DNA from: Bacteroidia bacterium
GTDB taxonomy: Bacteria > Bacteroidota > Bacteroidia > Chitinophagales > Chitinophagaceae
Reading direction: 5' to 3'
DNA length: 64,000 nt
Assembly: GCA_030426665.1 (NCBI GenBank)
Contig: JAUHYD010000010.1
Span: forward strand, 123,115-187,114
Of the stretch, positions 37,566 to 48,500 are shown piece after piece; the first letter of the stretch is position 1; each line of letters starts with the position of its first letter. Under the pieces are notes generated by a model. It was given only the letters and a program-made list of their open reading frames with translations. It had not been told where the DNA came from and made no database searches. Position numbers and translations under genes: made by a program.

Positions 37566-38744
37566 ATGGAAAAGGATTTGTATCAGCATCCGGACTATTA
37601 CCTCATTGACGAACTACTTACTGAAGAGCAATTACTTATAAGAGACTCGGTTAGAGCATTTGTAAAAAAAGAAATATCCCCTATCATAGAAGAGAGCGCC
37701 CAAAACGCAACCTTTCCAAAGCAAATAATTAAAGGATTGGGAGAACAGGGCTGTTTTGGCCCATTTGTCCCACAGAAATATGGCGGTGCCGGACTCGACT
37801 ATATCACGTACGGTATAATGATGCAGGAGTTAGAACGCGGGGATTCAGGTATTCGTTCCACAGCATCGGTACAAGGTTCGCTGGTAATGTTCCCTATATA
37901 TAAATTTGGCACAGAAGAACAGAAAATGAAATTTCTGCCAAAATTGGCGACCGGAGAAATGATGGGGTGTTTTGGACTTACTGAACCCGATCATGGTTCA
38001 AACCCTGCGGGGATGCTAAGCAACTTCAAGGACGCCGGTGACCACGTGATACTCAATGGATCTAAAATGTGGATTTCAAATGCCCCGTTTGCAGATATAG
38101 CTGTAGTTTGGGCTAAAGATGAATCCGGTGACATCAGGGGAATGATTCTGGAAAGAGGCATGGAAGGTTTTTCAACACCCGAAACGCATGGCAAGTGGTC
38201 GCTTAGAGCTTCCGCAACCGGCGAGTTGGTGTTTGACAATGTAAAAGTGCCAAAGGAAAATATCTTTCCCGAAATTAAAGGGCTAAAAGGTCCGCTTACT
38301 TGTTTATCCAGTGCACGTTACGGTATTGCATGGGGTGCGCTCGGCTGTGCGATGGACTGCTATGACACAGCGCTTCGGTACGCGCAACAGCGCATACAGT
38401 TTGGCAGACCCATTGCGGGTTTCCAGCTTACGCAGAAAAAGCTGGCGGAAATGATTACCGAAATAACTAAGAGTCAGTTAATGAACTGGCGCTTAGGAGT
38501 GCTTCGCAATGAGGACAGAGCTACACCAGCGCAAATATCCATGGCAAAACGTAATAGCTGTGATATTGCGTTAAAAGTTTCAAGAGAAGCACGGCAGATA
38601 CTGGGAGGAATGGGCATCACCGGTGAGTTTAGCATTATGCGACATATGATGAATCTGGAATCTGTGGTTACGTATGAAGGCACTCATGATATTCACCTGT
38701 TGATAACAGGAATGGACGTCACCGGCATTAATGCATTCAGCTAA
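37566..38744 (+). CDS. Acyl-CoA dehydrogenase, glutaryl-CoA dehydrogenase-like
   Basis: SVQGSLVMFPIYKFGTEEQKMKFLPKLATGEMMGCFGLTEPDHGSNPAGM and MMNLESVVTYEGTHDIHLLITG motifs. Confidence 0.9.
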   Translation: MEKDLYQHPDYYLIDELLTEEQLLIRDSVRAFVKKEISPIIEESAQNATFPKQIIKGLGEQGCFGPFVPQKYGGAGLDYITYGIMMQELERGDSGIRSTASVQGSLVMFPIYKFGTEEQKMKFLPKLATGEMMGCFGLTEPDHGSNPAGMLSNFKDAGDHVILNGSKMWISNAPFADIAVVWAKDESGDIRGMILERGMEGFSTPETHGKWSLRASATGELVFDNVKVPKENIFPEIKGLKGPLTCLSSARYGIAWGALGCAMDCYDTALRYAQQRIQFGRPIAGFQLTQKKLAEMITEITKSQLMNWRLGVLRNEDRATPAQISMAKRNSCDIALKVSREARQILGGMGITGEFSIMRHMMNLESVVTYEGTHDIHLLITGMDVTGINAFS

Positions 38745-38797
38745 TACTTATCGGGCTTCTTTGCCTGACCAGCTATTGGATAAATTCGGTAGAAACA

Positions 38798-39085
38798 TCA
38801 GCTAAATACTCTTTGGGTGCTTTTCCCAAGTGTAGTTATCGCTATTTCTTTATTGTCGCTATTGTAGGTAATAAGCCCTAAATCCTCCAAAAAGCTGAGG
38901 TAAAAGTCGAGGTTAGCACGGTTCTCAATTTCAATTTCTGAAAGTATTGCATCGTAACAGTCGCAATATGGTTTATTCTCGACAATGCAGTGCGCCTTGA
39001 TAGTGGTGTGTAAACAATTGAATATACTCATAAAAGTGCTTTTTATTTCTCGATACTTACAGACTATTACCAAGGGGCCAAACAC
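38798..39085 (-). CDS. Hypothetical protein (95 aa; Met at residue 19 is an alternative start)
   Basis: Intergenic ORF with protein-like composition, ...NRANLDFYLSFLEDLGLITYNSDNKEIAITTLGKSTQRVFS (winged-helix-like C-term, inference). Confidence 0.55.
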   Translation of the reverse strand: MFGPLVIVCKYREIKSTFMSIFNCLHTTIKAHCIVENKPYCDCYDAILSEIEIENRANLDFYLSFLEDLGLITYNSDNKEIAITTLGKSTQRVFS

Positions 39086-39314
39086 TCATAACAAAGTTAA
39101 CAAATAGTTATCTTATATATAATATTTTATTTAAAAAATTATTAGTTCATCGTTTCTATTGCAACTACGAATAAAAACTGGCTTCGGTTTTATTTTTTGC
39201 AGATAATTTCAAATTTTACTTTCCGTTACATTTACGCACCATTTCCTATGGTATGTCTGTGGAATACCTTTTATTTGCGTGCACTAATTCAATTTAGCAC
39301 AAGATTCCTTAACT

Positions 39315-39995
39315 ATGAGTTCTGTTAGAAAATATGCAGTAATCGTCGCCGGAGGGAAAGGCGTTCGGATGGGAACCGATATTCCCAAACAGTTTCTTCC
39401 ACTACTGGGCGTACCTATGTTATGCCATTGTATTCAAGCCTTCATACACACCTACCGAGACATAAACATCATATTAGTTGCTCCAGAAAGTCAACTACAT
39501 AGTACCGAAACAATTGTCAAGTCGTACGTGGGGCCTCTGCACCTGACCTCGGTAGCGGGCGGTGAAACCAGGTTTCATAGCGTGCAAAACGGTTTGCGAA
39601 AAATAGAAAAGAAAGGCATTGTGTTTGTTCACGATGGTGTTCGTCCACTAGTTTCGGCAAACTTGATCAAGCGGTGCTATAAACAAGCCCTGGAGCTGGG
39701 AAGTGCCATACCCGTTATACAATGTACTGATAGCTTAAGGGTTGTTAACGAAGACGGACTGTCATCTCCTTTGAATCGGGAACAAGTAAGGCTGGTCCAA
39801 ACGCCCCAAACATTCCTTACAGATATTATACTTCCCGCATTTGACCAGGAGTATAATGTTAACTTTACCGACGAAGCAACAGTTGTTGAGGCAACCGGCC
39901 AGAGCATCCACCTTATTGAGGGAGAGCGAGACAATATCAAGATAACGAATCCCGGTGATATGCTAATCGCAGACACACTATTAAAATCAAGTTAG
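39315..39995 (+). CDS. ispD: 2-C-methyl-D-erythritol 4-phosphate cytidylyltransferase
   Basis: YAVIVAGGKGVRMGTDIPKQFLPLLGVPMLCHCI, VFVHDGVRPLVS, LVQTPQTF, TDEATVVEATGQSIHLIEGERDNIKITNPGDM. Confidence 0.95.
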   Translation: MSSVRKYAVIVAGGKGVRMGTDIPKQFLPLLGVPMLCHCIQAFIHTYRDINIILVAPESQLHSTETIVKSYVGPLHLTSVAGGETRFHSVQNGLRKIEKKGIVFVHDGVRPLVSANLIKRCYKQALELGSAIPVIQCTDSLRVVNEDGLSSPLNREQVRLVQTPQTFLTDIILPAFDQEYNVNFTDEATVVEATGQSIHLIEGERDNIKITNPGDMLIADTLLKSS

Positions 39996-39999
39996 CAAT

Positions 40000-40938
40000 A
40001 TGCATACGCCGCTGAGAGTACATACAGCACTAAGCATATTTTTACTAACCCTATCTGCATCATTGAATGCGCAAACTCATGACATCCCTGATTCTAGCAT
40101 TTTCAGCCAACCCATTGCGCTTGATACCTTTACAATAAAGGCAGGGTTTGACATTAATGCTTTTATTAGGCGAGTGAAGAAGGACACAACATTTTATAAA
40201 GCCTTCCGGACGCTACACCTTAAAAAGTATTACGGAAAATACGACATCGTTATCATAGATAATCATGGAAAAACTATTGCCGGAGAGCAAAGCAATATCC
40301 GTCAGCTAATAGATGACAATTGCAGAAAAACTATCTTTTTACAGAAAAACTCGTTTGGCAATTACTATAAACGTTCGGGGAAGTACAGATATTATACATC
40401 TGCCCTTTTTGCCCACCTGTTCCTAACCGAGGACACAGTATGCAACGAAGACGATATTGTTTCAGGAAAATTTCAGGATAAAGGCACGGGGCGGCTGGAG
40501 AAAAGTAAATACGAACTTAAACAGCTGATATTTAACCCAGGAGCAAAAATAAGCGGGATTCCCTTCATCGGCGACAGGGCATCCATTTTTGAGCCGGACG
40601 AAGCTATGAAATACAACTTCAGCGTAAAGTCTGACTCCATCGGCAATGAGCCTTGTTACCTTTTCAGGATTACACCAAAAGAAGACTACAAACGCAAAAC
40701 CATTTACAACGAAATGACTACATGGTTTCGCAAATCAGACTACAGCATACTCGCCAGAAATTACTCTTTATCTTATAGTACAATTGTTTATGATTTCGAC
40801 GTCACCATGAGAGTTAAAACAACAGTAGCTGGTGGTAAACGTGTACCCTCTGATATTTTCTATGATGGCAATTGGCACATATTCGGTAAAAAAAGAGAAC
40901 GAGTTAAGTTTAATATAACATTCGATTTCGACCATTAG
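40000..40938 (+). CDS. Secreted hypothetical protein
   Basis: Signal peptide MHTPLRVHTALSIFLLTLSASLNAQ; 4 nt after the ispD stop (likely co-transcribed). Confidence 0.8.
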   Translation: MHTPLRVHTALSIFLLTLSASLNAQTHDIPDSSIFSQPIALDTFTIKAGFDINAFIRRVKKDTTFYKAFRTLHLKKYYGKYDIVIIDNHGKTIAGEQSNIRQLIDDNCRKTIFLQKNSFGNYYKRSGKYRYYTSALFAHLFLTEDTVCNEDDIVSGKFQDKGTGRLEKSKYELKQLIFNPGAKISGIPFIGDRASIFEPDEAMKYNFSVKSDSIGNEPCYLFRITPKEDYKRKTIYNEMTTWFRKSDYSILARNYSLSYSTIVYDFDVTMRVKTTVAGGKRVPSDIFYDGNWHIFGKKRERVKFNITFDFDH

Positions 40939-41001
40939 TATGCACAACTAAATGATACTGTTAAATTCTGTGCGATATGATACAGATACTCCTAAACTCA
41001 G

Positions 41002-41009
41002 TATTTTTG
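41002..41009 (+). promoter_or_regulatory. -7 box TATTTTTG upstream of the BI-1 family gene
   Basis: Matches TAnnTTTG 21 nt before ATG at 41030. Confidence 0.45.
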
Positions 41010-41029
41010 TGCAATAATTAATATTAGTT

Positions 41030-41803
41030 ATGGATAATTACAATCAGCAGAAATTTTCGGGTTACAGTGTTGTCGAAAACAGCAAAGTTAGAGCTGACAG
41101 CGCCGTATCCAAGAAATTTATGTCATCGGTTTTTGCCTGGATGTTTCTCGCATTAGGTTTGTCGGCAATCATATCCGTTGTGTTTTCCAATTTATTTTTG
41201 AGCGACCCGGCCTATCTGCAATACTTCTACAACATTACCGAAAGCGGTGCCAGACCCAGCATTATTGGGTGGGTTACCATTGCATCACCATTGGTATTCG
41301 TGCTTACCATGAGCTTTGCTTTTGCTAGACTTTCGGCAAGGGCCCTTACGTTGTTATTTATCCTTTATGCAGTGGTTAATGGTATCAGCTTCAGTTTTAT
41401 TATGCTGACTTTCACAGCCGGTTCTATCATCGGTTGTTTTGCTTCTGCATCGGCTATGTTTGGTATAATGGCATTGATGGGCTACACAACCGACAAAGAC
41501 CTTACATCATTCGGCTCCATTCTTTCGATGGGCTTGGTGGGAATGTTGGTTGCTATTATGGTAAACATGTTTATCGGAAGCGAAATGCTTGACTACATCA
41601 TAAGCATGGTCGGCGTTGCTGTATTTACAGGACTAACAGCCTATGACGTACAGAAACTGAAGCGCATAAGTGCAGGTATTGAATACAATGGCACTCCGGC
41701 AAGCGACACCCGAAAGATAGCAATAATGGGAGCCCTGACGCTTTACTTAGACTTTGCAAACTTATTCCTGATGCTGCTGCGTTTGTTCGGGAACAGAAAA
41801 TAA
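41030..41803 (+). CDS. Bax inhibitor-1/YccA family membrane protein
   Basis: Seven-TM pattern, FAWMFLALGLSAIIS and GLTAYDVQKLKRI...GALTLYLDFANLFLMLLRLFG. Confidence 0.93.
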   Translation: MDNYNQQKFSGYSVVENSKVRADSAVSKKFMSSVFAWMFLALGLSAIISVVFSNLFLSDPAYLQYFYNITESGARPSIIGWVTIASPLVFVLTMSFAFARLSARALTLLFILYAVVNGISFSFIMLTFTAGSIIGCFASASAMFGIMALMGYTTDKDLTSFGSILSMGLVGMLVAIMVNMFIGSEMLDYIISMVGVAVFTGLTAYDVQKLKRISAGIEYNGTPASDTRKIAIMGALTLYLDFANLFLMLLRLFGNRK

Positions 41804-42121
41804 GCAATAAGAGTTCAAGGCGCTTTTTCTACAATCCTTTCTCCGGGAACGTTGACTTATTGTCGGAACGACACTGAAGTGTTACAATCTGTATCTGGCA
41901 TTCGATTGACTCAAATGAATGTCTATTGCATTTATATATTTTCCGGTAAATAAATATGCCGATTCAAGTCAGAGTTAACAGGCGTAGCTATTTCTTCCAA
42001 TAGCAGAACCGAAAAAGGAAAAGCAAATAATATCAGTGATTGAATTTCAATACTTAGAAACCAGTATATATAACAGTATGCAATTTGCCTTTCAGCATGA
42101 CAACTGCATGAAGGTAATTAG

Positions 42122-42370
42122 TTAGAACAACTTACAGACTTCCTTAATCTTTATGCCGTTTTCCTCATGCTCGAAAGATTCATCTTCACACAAAGACTTT
42201 GCACCATCCCGAGTATCAGTTATCTCATAGCCTTTTGTGATACTGTCCGGCAAACCGGGAGCCCCGGAGTAGGTGATAGCACACTCACATCTATATTTTT
42301 TAACACAGGAATTCAGCGACAGAATACCAACAAGTGCCAATATCAGGAATAAGGAACTGCGTAATTTCAT
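42122..42370 (-). CDS. Predicted lipoprotein, 82 aa
   Basis: MKLRSSLFLILALVGILSLNSCVKKYRCEC: signal peptide plus LNSC lipobox. Confidence 0.7.
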   Translation of the reverse strand: MKLRSSLFLILALVGILSLNSCVKKYRCECAITYSGAPGLPDSITKGYEITDTRDGAKSLCEDESFEHEENGIKIKEVCKLF

Positions 42371-42493
42371 GTAATAAACCTATTTAGGGTTGAAGTTAAG
42401 GTGGCAGTTTTACAATTCAAAATTTATTGCATCTAAAAGTTTCAGGAACCTATCCGGCTGAATGTCATAAACACAAAACACAATTACCAATAA

Positions 42494-44446
42494 TTACTGA
42501 TAGCTGCCAAGGAATTTGTAATTGCCAATTATCAGATTCACATCTGTACCGGGAGTATATTGCTGTGCGTAAAGTCTGTTCAAGGTGAGTTTCACTTCAT
42601 CAGCAGGCTCATAGTCACTCAGCAGATTGAAGGGAGGAATAACGCCTTTACGAATAGCAGGTAACGGCTCCTGATTCGGACATTCTGCATAACCAACCCA
42701 TGTTAGCTTACCAAAAAGCACGCGGAGACACCTTGAGAAAAATTTCCCGGGACTCTTGACTGCAAACACTAAAATCGGAAACAGCAACAAAAAAATGAGG
42801 CTCGCCGCTATATCCACTACTCGTTTGTTTCTCATCTGGGCAAAGCCTGCCAGATTATAACGTCGGTCAATTGTATATATATCTCCGGAAGTCGCGCTGG
42901 AATTACTACCAACGAAACTCTCCCTGCCCGGCAAATGAATTTTGTATTCGTATTCGCCTCCACACTTTTTCATTTGCTCAAAAACATTTTCGTACGACAA
43001 ACCGTTGATACAAAAAATCACTTCATTCACACTCGTTACATACAGCAACTGTTTCATCTCCGCCATCGGAGCTAAAGCGCTCCCCTTTTCTGCTACCGGA
43101 CTTATTCTACCGGACAACTCAGGTGCATAGTTAACTTGGCGCAATCGTTCTGCAGTCTTAGAAAACGCCTGCTCGTCAGCCACAATTACCGCCTTGTGGG
43201 GTAGCGTGTCGTAGGGAATTATCCGAAGAACCCCGAACCGGTACAACAACTCGTGCAGGCCCAACAGGATGACGGTACCTACAAAGCCGGAGAAAATGAT
43301 GATTGCTCTGGAGTAACGGTACTCCGGAGGCAGCAGACCATAATAGGCCAGAATGATAATAGTCCCGAATATCATACCCCGTGTAACTTTCAACGCGCGG
43401 TAGGGTTGGTCATAAGCACTGTTAAAATACAGTGACAACAACCACAAAGCGATATATGCAGGGAATGTCGCATACAGCACAGAAGCGTCAATAGGAGCAA
43501 TATTCTTTATTTCGCTGACCCAGAAATTCTTTATACCAATGAGTGTCGCCAGTAGTATTATCGCATCGAAAAGCGGCATATGCAATACCTTTAGCAACCG
43601 CTTCACCGTACCCAATATTGCCCGCAACACAATCCCCGCATTAATAAACAAAATAAACAAACCAGCCTGTTGTTTTGTATAGTGTTTCTTCACAAAAGTC
43701 ACCAGGGCTTCGTTGAATATACGGACATACGAAAGCGTCATCTTTCTTGTACTTTCTCCTTTGTAGTGTATCAATTCGGTTTCGGGAAAGTATATGTTCT
43801 TGTATCCTGCTTTCTGTATCCTATATGATAAATCTACATCCTCGCAATACATAAAATAATCCTCATCGAACGGACCGCCTGCATCAACCATTGCTTTTCT
43901 ACGAACCGTCATACAACAACCTGACAATACATCTACTTCTGCCGTCTGGTGTTCGCCCACATGAACGGCATAGTATTTATTAATGTAAGGCGACTTACTA
44001 AACAACTTATTGATACCTGTTGTTTTGAAAATAGCCACAGACAACGATGGAAATGATTTTTTCGAATCAGGAGCAAACTGCCCCTTCCCATCTATCAACC
44101 TCGGACCAATGCCCCCCACATCTGGATGGTCATCCATGTATTTAAGCGTCTTATGCAAGAACGATTCCGGCATAACCGTATCAGGATTCAGAAAAAGTAT
44201 ATACTCTCCCTTGGCTAATGCCACTGCCTGATTATTTGCTTTTGAAAATCCTCTGTTATCAGAATTGGCAACGACCGTTACTTCCGGAAATCGCTCCCGT
44301 ATCAATTCACAACTACCATCTGAGGAATTATTGTCAACGACTATAACCTCCATGTCAATCCCCGCCCCTGCTCGTAAGACAGAGTGCAGACATAACTCAA
44401 GGAAATACTTGACATTATAGTTAACAATAATTACAGAAATCTTCAT
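42494..44446 (-). CDS. GT2 glycosyltransferase fused to membrane/sugar-transferase-like C-terminal region
   Basis: N-term KISVIIVNYNVKYFLELCLHSVL...VVDNNSSDGS...FLNPDTVMP; C-term MRNKRVVDIAASLIFLLLFPILVFAVKSPGKFF resembles the membrane start of bacterial sugar transferases. Confidence 0.85.
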   Translation of the reverse strand: MKISVIIVNYNVKYFLELCLHSVLRAGAGIDMEVIVVDNNSSDGSCELIRERFPEVTVVANSDNRGFSKANNQAVALAKGEYILFLNPDTVMPESFLHKTLKYMDDHPDVGGIGPRLIDGKGQFAPDSKKSFPSLSVAIFKTTGINKLFSKSPYINKYYAVHVGEHQTAEVDVLSGCCMTVRRKAMVDAGGPFDEDYFMYCEDVDLSYRIQKAGYKNIYFPETELIHYKGESTRKMTLSYVRIFNEALVTFVKKHYTKQQAGLFILFINAGIVLRAILGTVKRLLKVLHMPLFDAIILLATLIGIKNFWVSEIKNIAPIDASVLYATFPAYIALWLLSLYFNSAYDQPYRALKVTRGMIFGTIIILAYYGLLPPEYRYSRAIIIFSGFVGTVILLGLHELLYRFGVLRIIPYDTLPHKAVIVADEQAFSKTAERLRQVNYAPELSGRISPVAEKGSALAPMAEMKQLLYVTSVNEVIFCINGLSYENVFEQMKKCGGEYEYKIHLPGRESFVGSNSSATSGDIYTIDRRYNLAGFAQMRNKRVVDIAASLIFLLLFPILVFAVKSPGKFFSRCLRVLFGKLTWVGYAECPNQEPLPAIRKGVIPPFNLLSDYEPADEVKLTLNRLYAQQYTPGTDVNLIIGNYKFLGSYQ

Positions 44447-44660
44447 AAGAAGTTAGCCTAGATTCACCATTTTTGTGATTCCTTATTAGTTGCAGTAGTC
44501 TTCTCGTGCAATTTTCGAGCCAAACCCAATAAGTATGCAAATAACGAAAAAACACAGCAATTGATTGCATTTCAGCAGCCTAAATTAATCAGGGCAAGGA
44601 AGTGGCATTTTGCCCGACACCCAAAAATCGCTTCAAAAATTAAATATTAACTTTAGCGCA

Positions 44661-45200
44661 ATGAAAAAATTCATGCGGTTTGGACTAATACTTATTGGAG
44701 CTGTAATGGCCCTTATCCTGGCATTGTCATTTTACGAACCACAAGACGTATCTTTTACTCGATCAGTTGCCATACACGCTCCCACATCAATGGTCTTTGA
44801 AGAAATAAGAAATTTCGACCATTGGAACAACTGGAATACATTTCTACATAATGACAGTTTGACGGAGATAACCTACGCAGGTCAGTCAGGGGCTGTTGGA
44901 AGTAAATATAAATGGCATGGAGATGAGCGGCGAACCGGAACCGGTTCATTAACGTGCACAGATGTAACAAAAAACACATTCAGTTATATGTTTGAAGTAA
45001 CTGAACCAGGTGAGTTTGTCGGCGATGGGACATTCCGGCTGTCTGATTCTACAGACTTTACAATAGTTTCCTGGACGTTTCACAAACACTTCCCGTTCTT
45101 AGCCAATGCAACATTAATTGTATTTGACCTTGAAAAGTATTTTGCAGACGACTTCAACAAAAGCCTCGAAAATCTGAAGTCACTAACTGAGAAGACATAA
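44661..45200 (+). CDS. SRPBCC/polyketide-cyclase-like protein with N-terminal TM
   Basis: Likely start MKKFMRFGLILIGAVMALILAL (internal Met of the track ORF at 44610); SVAIHAPTSMVFEEIRNFDHWNNWNTF motif. Confidence 0.8.
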   Translation: MKKFMRFGLILIGAVMALILALSFYEPQDVSFTRSVAIHAPTSMVFEEIRNFDHWNNWNTFLHNDSLTEITYAGQSGAVGSKYKWHGDERRTGTGSLTCTDVTKNTFSYMFEVTEPGEFVGDGTFRLSDSTDFTIVSWTFHKHFPFLANATLIVFDLEKYFADDFNKSLENLKSLTEKT

Positions 45201-45472
45201 TAGCGCCATAGATATTTACAAAACCGAAAAATACTCTTCCCAATACATTTTTAAGCACTAAACTCCTGGCAAACAATCCCCGACCGGGAGCGAGAATATT
45301 TGTATTTATTCCTAACAAAATGTTGAATAAAAACGCCCATTTCAGGGGTACCATCGAGTACTTATAATAAAACTGCCAACATTATTAACAATGAGTAATA
45401 AGCAATTTATATATTGAGTTTAATTACAATTTTAAGGTTATTTAAATAAACAGATTATAGCATAATTTTAGT

Positions 45473-45480
45473 TATTTTTG
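45473..45480 (+). promoter_or_regulatory. -7 box TATTTTTG upstream of the 3173 aa protein gene
   Basis: Matches TAnnTTTG 53 nt before ATG at 45534. Confidence 0.45.
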
Positions 45481-45533
45481 AAGATTATTCCAACTACCCA
45501 AAAACACAACTTTTTTTAGTCATATTTATAATT

Positions 45534-48500
45534 ATGAAACGCCTTTATTTATATACTATTTTATCGGTGCTCTTTGCACTAAATAGCAACGCACAGATTT
45601 CTATTTCGCTGGCAACAGGAGGCTCTCCTGTTGTACCTGCAGGCTGGGTGCTTGGGGGCTCGGCAAGTGTTTCCGGCACGCACGTGCAGCTTACGCCGCC
45701 ATCGGGTGGCCAGGCAGGTCGGGTATACTATGGCACACCTCAAACTGTCGGCTCTTGCGGTGCATTCACTGTTGAGTTTGAATTTCAGGTTATTCCGAGC
45801 GGAGCATCATGGGCTATTGCCGACGGGCTTGCCTTCTGGATTGTAAACCCATTGAGTGGGTTTATCGGTGGGGGAGGAATCGGGATGCCGACAAACCCTA
45901 ATGGTTTGGTACTGATGCTGGACAATTACAACAACGACGGTGTTGCGAATGACCCATTGGTTTCGCTGCTCGGTTACCCCGCTGGATTTACCGGAACTTA
46001 TGTAGAAGGTTCAGCTACCAATCGTCTCGATGTAATGCCGAATCAATACTTTGTGTGGGACGGCGGATGGCACCACGTAAAGCTGACTTATGCAGGCGGA
46101 AATATAAAGGTTTATTTCAACCATAGTTCTATTCCGAATATGACCGGATTTTTCCCTTTAACGACTACCGGTTACTTCGGGTTTTGCGGCTCAACAGGTG
46201 GAGCATGGAGCACACAAAGCGTAAGAAACGTATACATATACTCTGATAACGTGAGTGAGATTTCCGGACCTGACGTTGTATGTATGGGCACGACGGCTAC
46301 GTTTACAGACTCAGCAGCTGGGGGTACGTGGAGCAGTAGTGCGACCGGGGTTGGTACAATTGATGCCACCTCCGGTGTATTTACTCCAATCTCTCCGGGC
46401 GTTACTACGCTTAATTATTCCTACACAGCTTCGACAGCAACATGTAGTGCCACTAAAACTGTTACAGTAAATGCAACAAGCCTATCGTCAAGCACTGGAT
46501 CATCTTCCATTTGCTCCAGTTCATTAGATACATTTACTAACAGTATATCAGGTGGTACATGGAGCTCAAGTGATACTCATATTGCGACTATTGGCAGTAC
46601 CACAGGTATTCTCGACCCAGACAGAGCGGGTACCGTCACGGTCACTTATACGCTCCCCTCCGGATGCACTACTGAAAGTACTGTGACTATTAACACTGCA
46701 CCTCCCGAATTGTCGATACTACCGTCCCCGGCTACGGTTTGCGATGACGACACTTTATCGCTGACGGCTATTAACGCTACGACATATAACCTTATCCCCC
46801 CCCAAAGTTGGGAACATGGAGTTCCAACAACATCGGGAATACCGGTAGATATGTGGAGTTACACCGGTTCTTCTCCGAGCTTCTGGTATCAGGTGGACGG
46901 AGCAACTGCCGCAACACCTTCCACGGGAGGATCTGCGTCAGGAACTTATATAGCAGATTTTAATTGCCGTAGTTTGTCTTCGGGAACTTCCGGGTATCTC
47001 ACGTCCCCATCCTTCAGTATGGTTGGCGTATCTTCCGCTACCCTGTCTTTGTGGGTTTATAGAGACGTATCGGCATACAATACAACCGCTTACAACTCTG
47101 AAGCGCTAACAGTTCAAATAACATCTTCTGTAGGAGGAACCGTAACTTTGGGAAGCATTCCCAGACGAGGAGGCGCACCTATTACCGGTTCCTTTAGTGG
47201 CACATCAACTACGGGCACATCGGGCTGGTTTCAGTACACCTGTGCAATACCGTCCGGTTTCACCAGTGCCAATAACCAAATATACATATCTGCTCTTAGC
47301 AGGAACGGAAACAACATTTACCTGGATAGTGTCACCATCACCGGAACAATAGGAGACCCTACATGGTCACCTTCTACTTGGCTTTACACAAACCCTGCGA
47401 CAACTACAGCCTACACCGGCTCAGCATTAAACCCCGTTTATATGCACCCGACGGGCATAACAACGCCTACAACTATAACTTATACCGCATCATTGACTAA
47501 TGGCACCTGCTCTTCAACAGGAACCAGCACAGTAACTATGAACCCAAACCCTGCAGCGATAACAGGACCGGGACTTACCTGCATCGGAGGCACGGTAACA
47601 CTGAGTAGTGCTACTTCCGGAGGCGTATGGACAAGCAGTACACCTTCAGTAGCATCTGTCGGCTCATCATCAGGTATTGTTACCGGTACGACTGCCGGAA
47701 CCTCAACCATTTGTTATGGGTTCGGAGGATGTACAACGTGCACGGTGGTTACGGTAGTCACTTCACCAGCAGCCAACTCCGGAATACCAATTGCGTGCCA
47801 GGGCTCCACAACAACACTTTCCAATTCCGTAGGCGGAGGTACCTGGAGTAGTTCCTATCCTGCCGTAGGTAGCGTAGATGCAGCAACCGGAGTAGTAACG
47901 GGCATCACCATAGGAACAACAATTATCACTTACGGAATTGCAACGTGTTATGCGACTACAATGGTCACTGTCAATCCTGTACCTGATACAATTACCGGAT
48001 CAGCAAGCCTGTGTATCGGAGCAACTACGGCTTTGTCCAGCGCCACTCCAGGTGGCTTGTGGACAAGTAGCAGTCCTGGCACCGCCTCAGTTGGCGTGTT
48101 ATCGGGTATAGTAACAGGAATGAGCGCAGGTACAGCTACAATCAGCTATCGTGTTGCAGGTTGCTCAGTCACAAAAGTTGTAACGGTAGTTACCGCGGCG
48201 ACACCGATAGTAGGACCTACGAGTATATGTGTAGGCTCAACAATGACACAAACTAACTCAACAAGTGGCGGCACATGGACCAGTAGCACACCATCAATTG
48301 CTACAATTGGTTCTTCATCCGGTATTGTTACCGGTGTCGCAACAGGAACTGCAACGATAACTTATGTTGTGAGTGCAGGTTGCACAACAACAAGGGTCAT
48401 TACGATAACCGCTGCACCACCTGCAATTACCGGGACTATGTCTATGTGTATAGGTGGCAGTACTACACTCAGCCACAGTACTATTGGCGGAACCTGGACA

